Shown piece by piece: positions 37,971 through 47,137 of a stretch of 64,000 bases of DNA; position 1 is the first letter of the stretch, and the number at the start of each line of letters is the position of its first letter. The stretch is from contig JAEUHC010000006.1 in assembly GCA_016794785.1 (NCBI GenBank), positions 62,001-126,000 of the forward strand. The letters are read 5' to 3'. The notes beneath the pieces are model-generated. The model did no database searches, had not been told where the DNA came from, and saw only the letters and a list, made by a program, of their open reading frames with translations. The position numbers and the translations under genes are program-made. The DNA is from Opitutaceae bacterium (GTDB lineage: Bacteria; Verrucomicrobiota; Verrucomicrobiia; Opitutales; Opitutaceae).

Positions 37971-40814
37971 ATGAACTCCCTGTTCAAAACCCTCGCTGTC
38001 GGCGCTTTTGCGCTGGCGGTCTCCGCGATGCCGGCCCGGGCCGACCGCGTCTACTTCGTCGATGCTCTCAACGGTGCCGATACCAACAACGGCCTCTCGA
38101 CCGGCGCGGCCTTCCGAACTCTGACCAAAGCGCGCGACGCTGTGCGCACGCACATTTCCGGCGGCATGACGGAGCCGGTGTTCGTTAACCTGCGTGGCAA
38201 CGCCCCGCATGTCTTGGCCGCGACCTTGGCGCTGACACCGGCCGACTCTGGCCGCAACGGCTACACCGTCACGTGGCGGGCGCATCCGGGAGAGGTGCCG
38301 ATCATCAGCGGCGCGGCCACCGTCACGGGTTGGACGCTCCACGACGCGACGAACAACATCTGGCGCGCTGCGTTTAACCCACCCGGCGGCCAAACCGACG
38401 TGCGCTGGATCGACGTCAACGGTGTGCGCCGCCGCATGGCCGTTTCGAGTTCGTGGCGAACCGGCGTCGATTGGGATACGACCGGCCCCAAGACCGCGGC
38501 CTCTTGGTATCCAGACGACATCAATCCCACGAGTCTGGTCGTGGCCGACAGTGCGCTCGGTTACTGGGCCAACCCGGCGGATATGGAGCTCCGCTGGGAC
38601 ATTCGCTGGAAATCCCATCGTATCCCGGTCGTCGACATTGTCGCCGGTCCGATCGCCAACACCAAGCGGATCATCCTTCAATCCGAACCGATGAGTTGGC
38701 TGCCATCCGCCGGTTTCGAAGGTGCGCGCCCGAGGCCGGACCGCCGCTTCTACCTCCATAACGCCTACGAACTGCTCACGCAAACGGAGGGAACCTGCTA
38801 CTACAACAGCGGCACCGATTTCCTCTATTACCGTCCCGCCAGCGGCGAGAATATGGGAGCCGCCGACATCAAAGTGCCGGTCATCGACGGCAGCCTTCTC
38901 ACGCTTTTCGGCACGTCGTCCACCGACCGGATTCGCGATCTGTCTTTCGACGGGTTGACGTTCCGGCACACCCGACTTGCGCGGGCCAGCGCCCTCGGAT
39001 CCCTCTGCGGCCAAGCCGGAAAATGGGTCGATGGCACCGGCTTCCAAGGGGCCGATGAGAACGAAGGCTACCTTGTGCGAGCCGCGCTCGAACTCCGCGA
39101 CGCCACCGCCGTGCGCGTCGAAAACTGCGAATTCTCCCGCCTCGGCGGTGCCGGCCTTACGATGATTTCCGGTGTGTCCCAGGTGACGATCGATCGCAAT
39201 TTCTTCGCCGACATTTCCGAGAGCGCGATTGTCGGCGGAACGTGGGAACTCCTAAATCTCGACCCCGGCGAAGCAAAGGTCGAGTTCATCACCGTCACGA
39301 ACAACACCGTCGACACGGTAGCGGTGGAGTTCTCCGGCGCGCCCGGCATGACGTTCTACTATGTTCAGGATTGTGTGATCGACCACAACGAGATCGCCAA
39401 CGTGCCTTATTCCGGGATGAACGTCGGCTGGGGCTGGGCCGACTCGGCCGCCGGCACCAACAAGACCGCCCGTAATAAGGTCCGAAACAATTACATCCAC
39501 GACTACATGAACGTTCTCGAAGACGGCGGCGCCGTTTACTGTCTGGGCGAGCGATTGGACGCCGCGAATCGTGATGAGTTGAGCGGGAACTACATCGTAG
39601 TCGCGCCTCCGGCCGGGCCGAAAAACGGCCACTCCGGCTTCTACTTCGATCAAGGCACCAAATACGCCCTATGCGCGAACAACGTGTTCAATGTGCCTTC
39701 AAACATCGAGAAAGGGTGGCTAAACTTGGCGTTCGATGGAAACGCCGTCGGCATCACAGCCGATGTCGGAAACTTTACCACATTGAGCAAGCTCGGCAAC
39801 GAAGCGCTCTACGAGAATCCGGATGTGATCGACGGCATAATTTCGAACACCGCCAAGCAGGTGTTCGTCAGCAATGCCGGTGTCTATCCAACTGCCGCTT
39901 GGCCCGCCGCCGCCCAGACCATCATCCAGAATGCCGGCCCGACGACCGTGGCTGCGCCGCCGGCCCCAACGGGCCTTGCCGCCACCTCCGGGGACCAGCA
40001 GGTATCGCTGGCTTGGAACGCCGCGGCCGGCGCGACGGGTTACAACATGAAGTTCGCCACGGTGAGCGGCGGCCCCTACACGGTCGCGGCGTCCGGTCTG
40101 ACCGCCACGGCTTACACTCATACAGGCCGCACCAACGGCGTGACATATTACTACGTTGTCACTGCGACTGGCAGTGGCGGCGAGAGCGGCAATTCCAACC
40201 AAGCCTCGGCCACGCCATCCGGCGGCGGCGGTTCCACGACCGTCACCTTCACGTCGGTGGCAGCGCAAGACGGGCGCATTCTTGAATCTGGCGAAAACAC
40301 AGGCGTCGGCGGCACAACGTTGAGCGCCACCGACGGTGGCAACACCGGTCTGCGCGCCGGCGACAACGCCTCGCGCAGCCAGTGGCGCACCGTCGTATCG
40401 TTCGACACTGCGGCACTGCCCGACGGCGCGACGATCACCTCCGCCGTGCTCCGGCTGCGCCGCGGCACCGTGGTGGGCACGAATCCGTTCACCACCTTCG
40501 GGACCTGCCACGTGGACATCAAGAGTGGGACCGGATTCGGCGGCGCCGTGGCGCTGGCGGGTGCCGATTTCCAGGCGAGTGCCGATGCGACGCAGGTCTC
40601 GTCGCTCAGCAACGCGGCGGCCAATGGCGATTGGTCGTCCGGCACGCTCAACGGCACGGGTCTCGGCTTCGTCAACAAGACCGGCACAACTCAGTTCCGC
40701 GTTTATTTCGCGACGGATGACAACAACAACTCCGTGGAAGACTATATCGGTTGGTATGCGGCCGATAACGGCACCGCGGCCAACCGCCCCGTGCTCGAGA
40801 TCACTTATCAATAA
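37971..40814 (+). CDS. GH141-like right-handed beta-helix glycosidase with Fn3 and DNRLRE-type modules
   Basis: The 947-residue secreted protein has a signal peptide ending SAMPARA. The N-terminal part has the GH141 layout: FRTLTKARDAV, VNLRGNAPHVLA, LTPADSGRNGYTVTWRAHPG, then VISGAATVTGW. A parallel beta-helix follows (VENCEFSRLGGAGLTMISG, VTIDRNFF). Then come an Fn3 domain (~661-751, APTGLAATSGDQQVSLAWN) and a DNRLRE/CBM96-like jelly roll (~752-947, FDTAALPDGATITSAVLRLR). Characterised GH141 members include an alpha-L-fucosidase and a xylanase, and the family is common in fucoidan-degrading Verrucomicrobiota. Fucosidase action is inferred. The ATG is 124 bases after the receptor stop. Confidence 0.8.
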   Translation: MNSLFKTLAVGAFALAVSAMPARADRVYFVDALNGADTNNGLSTGAAFRTLTKARDAVRTHISGGMTEPVFVNLRGNAPHVLAATLALTPADSGRNGYTVTWRAHPGEVPIISGAATVTGWTLHDATNNIWRAAFNPPGGQTDVRWIDVNGVRRRMAVSSSWRTGVDWDTTGPKTAASWYPDDINPTSLVVADSALGYWANPADMELRWDIRWKSHRIPVVDIVAGPIANTKRIILQSEPMSWLPSAGFEGARPRPDRRFYLHNAYELLTQTEGTCYYNSGTDFLYYRPASGENMGAADIKVPVIDGSLLTLFGTSSTDRIRDLSFDGLTFRHTRLARASALGSLCGQAGKWVDGTGFQGADENEGYLVRAALELRDATAVRVENCEFSRLGGAGLTMISGVSQVTIDRNFFADISESAIVGGTWELLNLDPGEAKVEFITVTNNTVDTVAVEFSGAPGMTFYYVQDCVIDHNEIANVPYSGMNVGWGWADSAAGTNKTARNKVRNNYIHDYMNVLEDGGAVYCLGERLDAANRDELSGNYIVVAPPAGPKNGHSGFYFDQGTKYALCANNVFNVPSNIEKGWLNLAFDGNAVGITADVGNFTTLSKLGNEALYENPDVIDGIISNTAKQVFVSNAGVYPTAAWPAAAQTIIQNAGPTTVAAPPAPTGLAATSGDQQVSLAWNAAAGATGYNMKFATVSGGPYTVAASGLTATAYTHTGRTNGVTYYYVVTATGSGGESGNSNQASATPSGGGGSTTVTFTSVAAQDGRILESGENTGVGGTTLSATDGGNTGLRAGDNASRSQWRTVVSFDTAALPDGATITSAVLRLRRGTVVGTNPFTTFGTCHVDIKSGTGFGGAVALAGADFQASADATQVSSLSNAAANGDWSSGTLNGTGLGFVNKTGTTQFRVYFATDDNNNSVEDYIGWYAADNGTAANRPVLEITYQ

Positions 40815-40823
40815 ACTCCCGTC

Positions 40824-42242
40824 ATGCTTTGCCGCCCGTTCGCACTCTCTCTGCTCGTTCGCCCGCGGGCGGCTTGGTTTCTCCGCGTCGCCTCGACCAT
40901 CTTGGCCGGGGTCGGCGCGGTTTCCCTTTCCGGAGCCACTCTCCGTCAACCGAACTTCATCGTCATTCTCGCCGACGATCTCGGCTACGCGGACCTCGCT
41001 TGCTACGGCAACACCCGTGTCGCCACCCCGCACCTCGACCGCCTCGCGGCCGAAGGCGTGCGCTTCACCGATTTCCACGCCAACGGCCCCATGTGCTCGC
41101 CCACGCGCGCGGCCTTGCTCACCGGCCGCTACCCTCAGCGCGTTGGCATCGAGACCGCGTTGCCGCTGATGGCTTTTCCCGCGAAGCGCGAGGGTTTGCC
41201 GGCCGGCACCGTCACGGTCGCGAAGCGCCTTGCCGAGGCCGGCTATGCCACCGGGCTGTTCGGCAAGTGGCATCTCGGCCATCACCCCGACGAGAATCCC
41301 GTGCGCTTCGGCTTCGCTGAGTTTCGCGGTCTCCTCTGCGGTGACGGCGATTTCGCCGCCCAGATCAGCCGCAATGGCCTGCCCGACTGGTGGGATAACG
41401 AAACGCTCCGGCCCGAGCCCGCTGCGAAAAACACAACCGCCGCCATCACCGACCACGCGATCGGCTTTCTCGAACGCCACCGAGAGAAACCCTTTTTCCT
41501 CTACGTCGCGCATCTCGCGATCCATTTTCCGTGGATGCGGCCCGACGATCCGGCGCATCGCCGCCTCGGCACGCGCTACCCCGGTGTCGCTGATCCCGCG
41601 AACAGCAAGCTCGGCCCGCACGTCGGCTCGGCCCAAATGCAGGAGGTCGTCCATGCCATGATCGCCGACCTTGACCACGAGGTTGGCCGGCTCGTGGCTG
41701 CACTACACAAACTCGGCCTCGACGAAAACACACTCGTCGTCTTTACCTCCGACAACGGCGGCTACGTCCACTACGAGGGTCTGCATCGCGGCGAGATTTC
41801 CGACAACGGACCTTTCCGCGACGGCAAGACCTCCGTTTATGAAGGCGGCCACCGCGTTCCGGCGATCGCGCGCTGGCCCGGCCGCATCGCCGCCGGCACG
41901 GTGTCGCCCGCGACGACCGCGACCTTTGACCTCGCGCCCACGTTCCTCGCCCTTGCCGGCGTCGCCGCCGAATCCCCGGCCGCGTTCGACGGAATCGATC
42001 TCTCGGCGCATCTGTTGCGCGGCGCGCCGTTGCCCGAGCGCCCGATTTTCTGGCGCATCCGCGGCGCACGCGCAGTCCGTTCGGGTGACTGGAAACTCGT
42101 CGCCCCGCGTGCGGCCGCGGGCGAACTCTACCATCTGACCGACGATCCAGGCGAATCGCGCAACCTCGCGGCGACTGAGCCCGAGCGAGTCGCCACACTG
42201 ACGGCGGCTTTGGCGGCGTGGGAAGCGGATGTCCGTCGCTGA
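40824..42242 (+). CDS. Arylsulfatase (S1 family), right operon 1
   Basis: The 472-residue protein has a signal segment (~residues 18-38), NFIVILADDLGYADLACYG (metal Asp pair), Cys91 in CSPTR (formylglycine precursor), LLTGRYPQRVG, GKWHLGH and FTSDNGGYVHY. It begins 9 bases after the beta-helix gene. It removes sulfate from glycan fragments, probably in the periplasm. The C-terminal GDWKLVAPR and DDPGESRNLA are typical of this class. Confidence 0.93.
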   Translation: MLCRPFALSLLVRPRAAWFLRVASTILAGVGAVSLSGATLRQPNFIVILADDLGYADLACYGNTRVATPHLDRLAAEGVRFTDFHANGPMCSPTRAALLTGRYPQRVGIETALPLMAFPAKREGLPAGTVTVAKRLAEAGYATGLFGKWHLGHHPDENPVRFGFAEFRGLLCGDGDFAAQISRNGLPDWWDNETLRPEPAAKNTTAAITDHAIGFLERHREKPFFLYVAHLAIHFPWMRPDDPAHRRLGTRYPGVADPANSKLGPHVGSAQMQEVVHAMIADLDHEVGRLVAALHKLGLDENTLVVFTSDNGGYVHYEGLHRGEISDNGPFRDGKTSVYEGGHRVPAIARWPGRIAAGTVSPATTATFDLAPTFLALAGVAAESPAAFDGIDLSAHLLRGAPLPERPIFWRIRGARAVRSGDWKLVAPRAAAGELYHLTDDPGESRNLAATEPERVATLTAALAAWEADVRR

Positions 42243-42271
42243 ACATTTCCTCCCGCCACGACCTTGTCTCC

Positions 42272-43666
42272 ATGAAAACGCTGCTCCGGTTGATCCTCGT
42301 CGTTTCGCTCCCGTCCTTCGCTTTGGCCGATCCGCCCGTCGTGCGTGTCACCGCTCCTTTGCCGTCCGACTCGCTCGCGCCCTCAGCCAAGTTCACCGCC
42401 CGCGCCGACGCGACCGCCGCCGCCGGCCGGACCATCGCCAAGGTCGAGTTTTTCGTCTGGTCCTCCAACCTCCGCGTCGGCATCGCCACGACCGCACCCT
42501 ACACGGTCGAGGTCACGCCGCGCGAACTCTTCGCGCGCTCTCGTTTTTCGCTCATCGCGCGCGCCACGGACGACCGCGGCGCAGCGACCGACTCGGAACC
42601 GGTCTGGCTCACCATGGCCGATACCGAAACCTTCCCCACGCTGGTCGCGCCGCGCGCGACACGTTGGCTCTCGCGTCACATTCCCGGCAGCGGCCACGAG
42701 GGTATTCCCGCGCTCGTCGAGCTGCCCAATGGCGACCTCCTCTCCGTCTTCTACGCCGGCCGCTACGAACTCTCCGACGACAATGCCATCTACCTGGCGC
42801 GGCTCCAGCGCGGCGCGGCCGAGTGGGAAACACCACGCATCATCGTGCCGGGCGCCGGTGTTCCGCGCGTCAACCCGGTCTTGATGCTCGGCCGCGACGG
42901 CACGCTCACGTGTTTTTACAGCAACATCGAAAGCGCGCGGAATTTCGAGTATGCTCGCCCGTGCTACCGCATCTCGCGCGACGGCGGCGCGACGTGGGGA
43001 GTCGAACAACGGATGCCGGAGCCGCGTTTCGACGAGCCCACCGGCACCATCTTCGCGATCAAACCGCTCCATCTCGCCGACGGCACGATCCTCCTCCCGG
43101 CCAACCGAGAGTCTAACAACACCGATCCGCTGCGCGGTTGGACGTCGCTCTTCTATCGCTCGACCGACGACGGCCGCACCTGGACCGAGACGCCCGAGCT
43201 GCGCTCAGCGCCGGGCAACATCCAGCCGACCGCCCAGCAGCTCGCCGACGGTTCGCTCGTCGCCTTCTTCCGCCCGCGCGGCCGCAACGCGAAGCTCTGG
43301 CGCTCCACCTCCACCGACGGCGGTGCGACCTGGGCACCGCTGGAGAAAACACCACTCGACAATCCCAGCACGCGCTCCGATTTCGTCGTCCTGTCCGACG
43401 GCTCCCTCGTCCTCGCCTGCAACCCCTCGCCGCAACGCCGCGCGCCCGTCTCGCTCCTGCTCTCGCGCGACGGGGGCAAGACGTGGCCCGTGCGCCGCGA
43501 CCTCGAAACCGGTCCCGGGCCGGCCGGTTACACCGCCGTGCTGCTCGCACGCGACGGCAACATCCACGTTGCCTACGATGTCGACCGCTACGCGATCAAG
43601 CACGTCGTCGTGGACCGCGCGTGGTTCGACGAACCGCCCATCGCCGCCCAACCGAGCCGGCTGTGA
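42272..43666 (+). CDS. Secreted BNR-repeat protein 2 with N-terminal Ig-like domain
   Basis: The 464-residue protein has a signal peptide (MKTLLRLILVVSLPSFALA), an Ig-like domain (~22-115: VRVTAPLPSDSLAPSAKFTA) and a sialidase-like propeller with Asp boxes such as SRDGGATW, STDDGRTW, STDGGATW and SRDGGKTW. HEGIPALVELPNGDLLSVFY opens the propeller. It differs from the first BNR protein in its Ig module and in having more Asp boxes. It is expected to cleave or bind sulfated glycan; the sialidase label is not supported by context. Confidence 0.85.
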   Translation: MKTLLRLILVVSLPSFALADPPVVRVTAPLPSDSLAPSAKFTARADATAAAGRTIAKVEFFVWSSNLRVGIATTAPYTVEVTPRELFARSRFSLIARATDDRGAATDSEPVWLTMADTETFPTLVAPRATRWLSRHIPGSGHEGIPALVELPNGDLLSVFYAGRYELSDDNAIYLARLQRGAAEWETPRIIVPGAGVPRVNPVLMLGRDGTLTCFYSNIESARNFEYARPCYRISRDGGATWGVEQRMPEPRFDEPTGTIFAIKPLHLADGTILLPANRESNNTDPLRGWTSLFYRSTDDGRTWTETPELRSAPGNIQPTAQQLADGSLVAFFRPRGRNAKLWRSTSTDGGATWAPLEKTPLDNPSTRSDFVVLSDGSLVLACNPSPQRRAPVSLLLSRDGGKTWPVRRDLETGPGPAGYTAVLLARDGNIHVAYDVDRYAIKHVVVDRAWFDEPPIAAQPSRL

Positions 43667-43677
43667 CGTTTTCACCG

Positions 43678-45105
43678 ATGCACCTGCCAAATCACGTTTC
43701 TTTTCGGTGCGGCCTTCCGGTCGCCCTCCTGGCGATACTTGTCACCGCCATCAGCCACGCCCGTCCGCCAAACATCGTCGTAATTCTGGCCGACGATCTC
43801 GGTTGGGCCGACACCGGCTTTGCCGGTTCCGACTTTTATGAGACGCCGCACCTCGACCGGCTCCGCGCCCAAGGCATGGCCTTCACTCAGGCCTACGCCG
43901 GTGCGGGCAATTGCGCTCCGAGTCGCGCCTCCCTTTGGTCCGGGCAATACTCCCCTCGCCACGGGGTTTACGCGGTGGGCAGCACGGTCCGCGGCCCGCG
44001 GGAATTGATGCGGCTAGACGCGGTGCCCAATCGTCCCGATCTCGCGCCGGAAATCGAAACGTTGGCCGAGGCGCTGCGCGGTTCGGGTTACGCTACCGGC
44101 CTGTTTGGCAAATGGCACCTTGCGAACTCCGACGATCCCTCCCGCGTGAACCCCGCGACGCTACCGGCTGCCCAAGGCTTCGACACCTTTGTCGATACCC
44201 GCGCCGACCGCCCCAACCGCCGCCGCGACGATGCACCCGACGATCCCAAGGGCGCTTTCTCCCTCACCGCCGCCGCGGTCGATTTTATCACGGCCCACCG
44301 CGCGCGGCCGTTCTTCGCTTTCGTCTCGCACCACGCGCCGCACAGCGATCTCGAGTCGCGGCCCGCGAGTCTCGCCCGTTTCAGCGCAAAACCGCCGGGA
44401 AAAATCCACCGCGATCCTCTCTACGCCGCGTGCATCTACGATCTTGATGCCGCCGTCGGCCGGCTCCTCGCGCATCTCGATACGCTTGGTCTCTCGGAGA
44501 AAACTATCGTCATCTTTACCTCGGACAACGGCGGTGGCGACAGCCGCTCGCAGGCTCCGCTCCGTGGCACCAAGGGCACCTACTACGAGGGTGGTCTCCG
44601 GGTGCCGCTCATCATGCGCTGGCCGGGCGTTGTCGCGCCCGATTCGGCCTCGGCCGTTCCGGTCATCCAGCTCGACCTTTTTCCCACGTTTCTCGCCTTG
44701 GCCGGTGCGGCCAAGATTCCGTCCCGCCTCGATGGCGCGGACCTCACCCCGTTGTTGAAAGGTGCGCCGGAAGCCGCCTTGAACGACCGACCGCTCTTCT
44801 GGCATTTCCCGGGCTATCTTGACGGCTCCGATCCGAAAGACCCGGCGAAAGCGTTTCGCGCCCGGCCTACGAGCGTGATCCGCCGGGGCGATTGGAAACT
44901 GCACCTGCACCATGAGCCGTGGCTGTTGGACGGGGGCGCAGCGGGACTGCCCAGCAACGGCGCGACGGAACTTTTCCACCTCGCCGACGATGTCGGTGAA
45001 CTTCAGGACCTGAGTGCTGACCGTCCGGCGGAACGCGATGCGCTGCTGAAGACTCTGCTGGAGTGGCTTCGCACCACGGGCGCGCCGCTTCCGCGCACCC
45101 GATGA
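43678..45105 (+). CDS. Arylsulfatase (S1 family), right operon 2
   Basis: The 475-residue secreted protein has NIVVILADDLGWADTGFAG, Cys79 in CAPSR, LWSGQYSPRHGVYAV, GKWHLAN and FTSDNGGGDSR with GTKGTYYEGGLRVP. The last motif is typical of sulfatases acting on exo-positions of polysaccharides. It starts 11 bases after the BNR gene. Its TGA overlaps the ATG of the next sulfatase. Confidence 0.93.
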   Translation: MHLPNHVSFRCGLPVALLAILVTAISHARPPNIVVILADDLGWADTGFAGSDFYETPHLDRLRAQGMAFTQAYAGAGNCAPSRASLWSGQYSPRHGVYAVGSTVRGPRELMRLDAVPNRPDLAPEIETLAEALRGSGYATGLFGKWHLANSDDPSRVNPATLPAAQGFDTFVDTRADRPNRRRDDAPDDPKGAFSLTAAAVDFITAHRARPFFAFVSHHAPHSDLESRPASLARFSAKPPGKIHRDPLYAACIYDLDAAVGRLLAHLDTLGLSEKTIVIFTSDNGGGDSRSQAPLRGTKGTYYEGGLRVPLIMRWPGVVAPDSASAVPVIQLDLFPTFLALAGAAKIPSRLDGADLTPLLKGAPEAALNDRPLFWHFPGYLDGSDPKDPAKAFRARPTSVIRRGDWKLHLHHEPWLLDGGAAGLPSNGATELFHLADDVGELQDLSADRPAERDALLKTLLEWLRTTGAPLPRTR

Positions 45106-46661
45106 AATCACGCTCGGTTTTCATTCTCACCCCGATGTTCACCTGGCGCGGCCTGCTTCTCCTCGGTGCAGGTCTTCTCTGTTCGGAGGCGGTTGCGGAG
45201 CCCAGCCGCCCGCGCGCCATCGTGATCATTTATGCCGACGATATCGGCTACGGCGATCTGGGCGCCTATGGCGCGCACCGAGTCAAGACGCCCCACGTGG
45301 ATCGGCTGGCCCGCGAGGGTCTGCGTTTCACGTCGGCCTATGCCACCTCCGCCACTTGCACGCCCTCCCGGTTTGCACTCATGTCCGGCGAGTATCCATG
45401 GCGCCGCGCGGGCACGGGAATTTTGCCCGGCGATGCACCGCTGATCGTCGACTTGGATCGCGCGACGTTGCCGTCCGTGCTCAGGAGCGCCGGCTACTCG
45501 ACCGCCATTGTCGGCAAGTGGCATCTTGGTCTGGGAGCGCACGGTCAAACGCTCGATTGGAACGAGCCGGTCGCACCGGGACCGCGTGAGGTCGGTTTCG
45601 ACTATAGCTTCATCATGGCGGCCACCGCGGATCGGGTGCCGTGTGTCTATCTGGAAAACCAACGGGTTGTAGGCCTCGATCCGCGGGATCGCTTGCGCAC
45701 GAGCTACGCCGACCCGTTTCCCGGGGAGCCGACCGGTGTGAGCATCCGGTCGCAGCTCAAGCTCGATTGGTCCCACGGCCACAATCAAGCCGTCGTCAAC
45801 GGCATTGGCCGTATCGGTTACCACACTGGCGGACGCGCGGCGCAGTGGATCGACGAGGACATGGCCGACACCTTCACCGCCCGTGCCCTTCAATTCATCG
45901 AGCGCGAGCGAGCCCGCCCGTTTTTTCTGTTTTTCGCGGCGCACGACATCCACGTCCCGCGCGTGCCTCACCCCCGCTTCGCCGGCCAAACGGGAATGGG
46001 CGCACGCGGCGATGCTATCGTTCAGTTCGATTGGGCTGTCGGCGAGATTCTTGCCGCGCTGGAACGGCACGGCCTCACCCGCGACACCGTCGTGATTCTC
46101 ACCAGCGATAACGGCCCCGTGCGCGACGACGGCTACAAGGATCGCGCGGTCGAACTTCTCGGCGACCACCGGCCCGCCGGTCCGCTCCGCGGCGGAAAAA
46201 ACAGCCGCTTCGAGGGCGGCACTCGCGTGCCCTTCATCGTGCGTTGGCCGGCGCGTATGCGGCCCGGCGTGTCGGATGCGTTGGTGAGCCAGGTCGATGT
46301 CGTCGCGACCTTCGCCGCACTCACCGGACAGAAACTCACGCCCCGCGACGCGCCCGACAGCCTCGATGTCGGCTCCGCCCTCTTGGGCGAATCACCTGTG
46401 GGCCGGCCCTATGTGATCCAGCACAACGGCCAGCTCGCCCTGCGGGAGGGACGGTGGAAATTCATCGAGACATCATCCGCCAGCCCGTTTCAAGAAACAA
46501 CCGCCACGGAAACCGCCAACGCCCCCGAGCCCCAGCTCTACGATCTGGAAACAGATATCGGGGAAACCCGCAATCTGGCCTCGGCCCAGCCCGAACGAGC
46601 CCAGGCGATGGCGGAGAAGCTCGATGCGATGCGCCGGGCCGGACGAACCCGCACTCCATGA
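45102..46661 (+). CDS. Arylsulfatase (S1 family), right operon 3
   Basis: The 519-residue protein starts with an ATG overlapping the previous stop. It has a signal peptide (LLLLGAGLLCSEAVA), AIVIIYADDIGYGDLGAYG, Cys86 in CTPSR, LMSGEYPWR, GKWHLGLG, AAHDIHVPRVPHPRFAG and TSDNGPV. The last two recall sulfatases of the GlcNAc-6-sulfatase/S1_15-like branch, though I cannot assign a subfamily. Its TGA overlaps the next small gene. Confidence 0.93.
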   Translation: MKSRSVFILTPMFTWRGLLLLGAGLLCSEAVAEPSRPRAIVIIYADDIGYGDLGAYGAHRVKTPHVDRLAREGLRFTSAYATSATCTPSRFALMSGEYPWRRAGTGILPGDAPLIVDLDRATLPSVLRSAGYSTAIVGKWHLGLGAHGQTLDWNEPVAPGPREVGFDYSFIMAATADRVPCVYLENQRVVGLDPRDRLRTSYADPFPGEPTGVSIRSQLKLDWSHGHNQAVVNGIGRIGYHTGGRAAQWIDEDMADTFTARALQFIERERARPFFLFFAAHDIHVPRVPHPRFAGQTGMGARGDAIVQFDWAVGEILAALERHGLTRDTVVILTSDNGPVRDDGYKDRAVELLGDHRPAGPLRGGKNSRFEGGTRVPFIVRWPARMRPGVSDALVSQVDVVATFAALTGQKLTPRDAPDSLDVGSALLGESPVGRPYVIQHNGQLALREGRWKFIETSSASPFQETTATETANAPEPQLYDLETDIGETRNLASAQPERAQAMAEKLDAMRRAGRTRTP

Positions 46662-47113
46662 ACGCATACCGTTGCGCACACTCACTTCCCGTTTGGTGCG
46701 CACCGATGCCACATCCACCCGCGCGTTCGCCTATTCCGGTCGTTCTTGCACGGTTCTTTTTTTCCAGATCGCTCTCGCTCGGGAGGCTAATCTTGGTCGC
46801 GACCAGCGCCACCGGCTTTGCTCAACCGCTCTTGGTGCGCGAAGACTCCACGGCCGCCAAAATCTCCGTCGACCGCGCCGGCGGCCTGACCGCGCTCCTC
46901 GTGCAGAATGCCGCCGCCGAAGACGACCAGCAACTCACGTTGCGCCTGATCGGGCAGGATACGGTGATCCCGAAATCGGGAATCCTTTCGCGTGAAAAAT
47001 CGCCGGTTTCGATGATGCCCGAGGGGCTGCTGAAGCACTGCTCGAACGACGAAGTTCGCGACTTGATCGCGTATCTGCGCACGACGCAGCAGGTGCCGCT
47101 GCTGCAGCCTTAG
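46658..47113 (+). CDS. Small exported protein resembling the tail of a PVC-type cytochrome, without CxxCH
   Basis: The 151-residue protein starts with an ATG overlapping the sulfatase stop. A hydrophobic segment (~residues 25-55) could be a signal. The C-terminal ~60 residues (SMMPEGLLKHCSNDEVRDLIAYLRTT) match the end of PVC heme-binding CxxCH domains, where S-x-M-P-E-G-L and D-x-I-A-Y-L are conserved. No CxxCH is present, so it cannot hold heme c covalently. It is either the residue of a larger deleted cytochrome gene or a small partner protein. Confidence 0.6.
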   Translation: MNAYRCAHSLPVWCAPMPHPPARSPIPVVLARFFFSRSLSLGRLILVATSATGFAQPLLVREDSTAAKISVDRAGGLTALLVQNAAAEDDQQLTLRLIGQDTVIPKSGILSREKSPVSMMPEGLLKHCSNDEVRDLIAYLRTTQQVPLLQP

Positions 47114-47137
47114 CCCGTCTGGCTTCCCGCTTTTTTC

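Noticed and set aside
39720-41678. 652-codon open frame on the minus strand
   Set aside because: It spans the antisense of the beta-helix gene end and the sulfatase start; no plausible start or domains.
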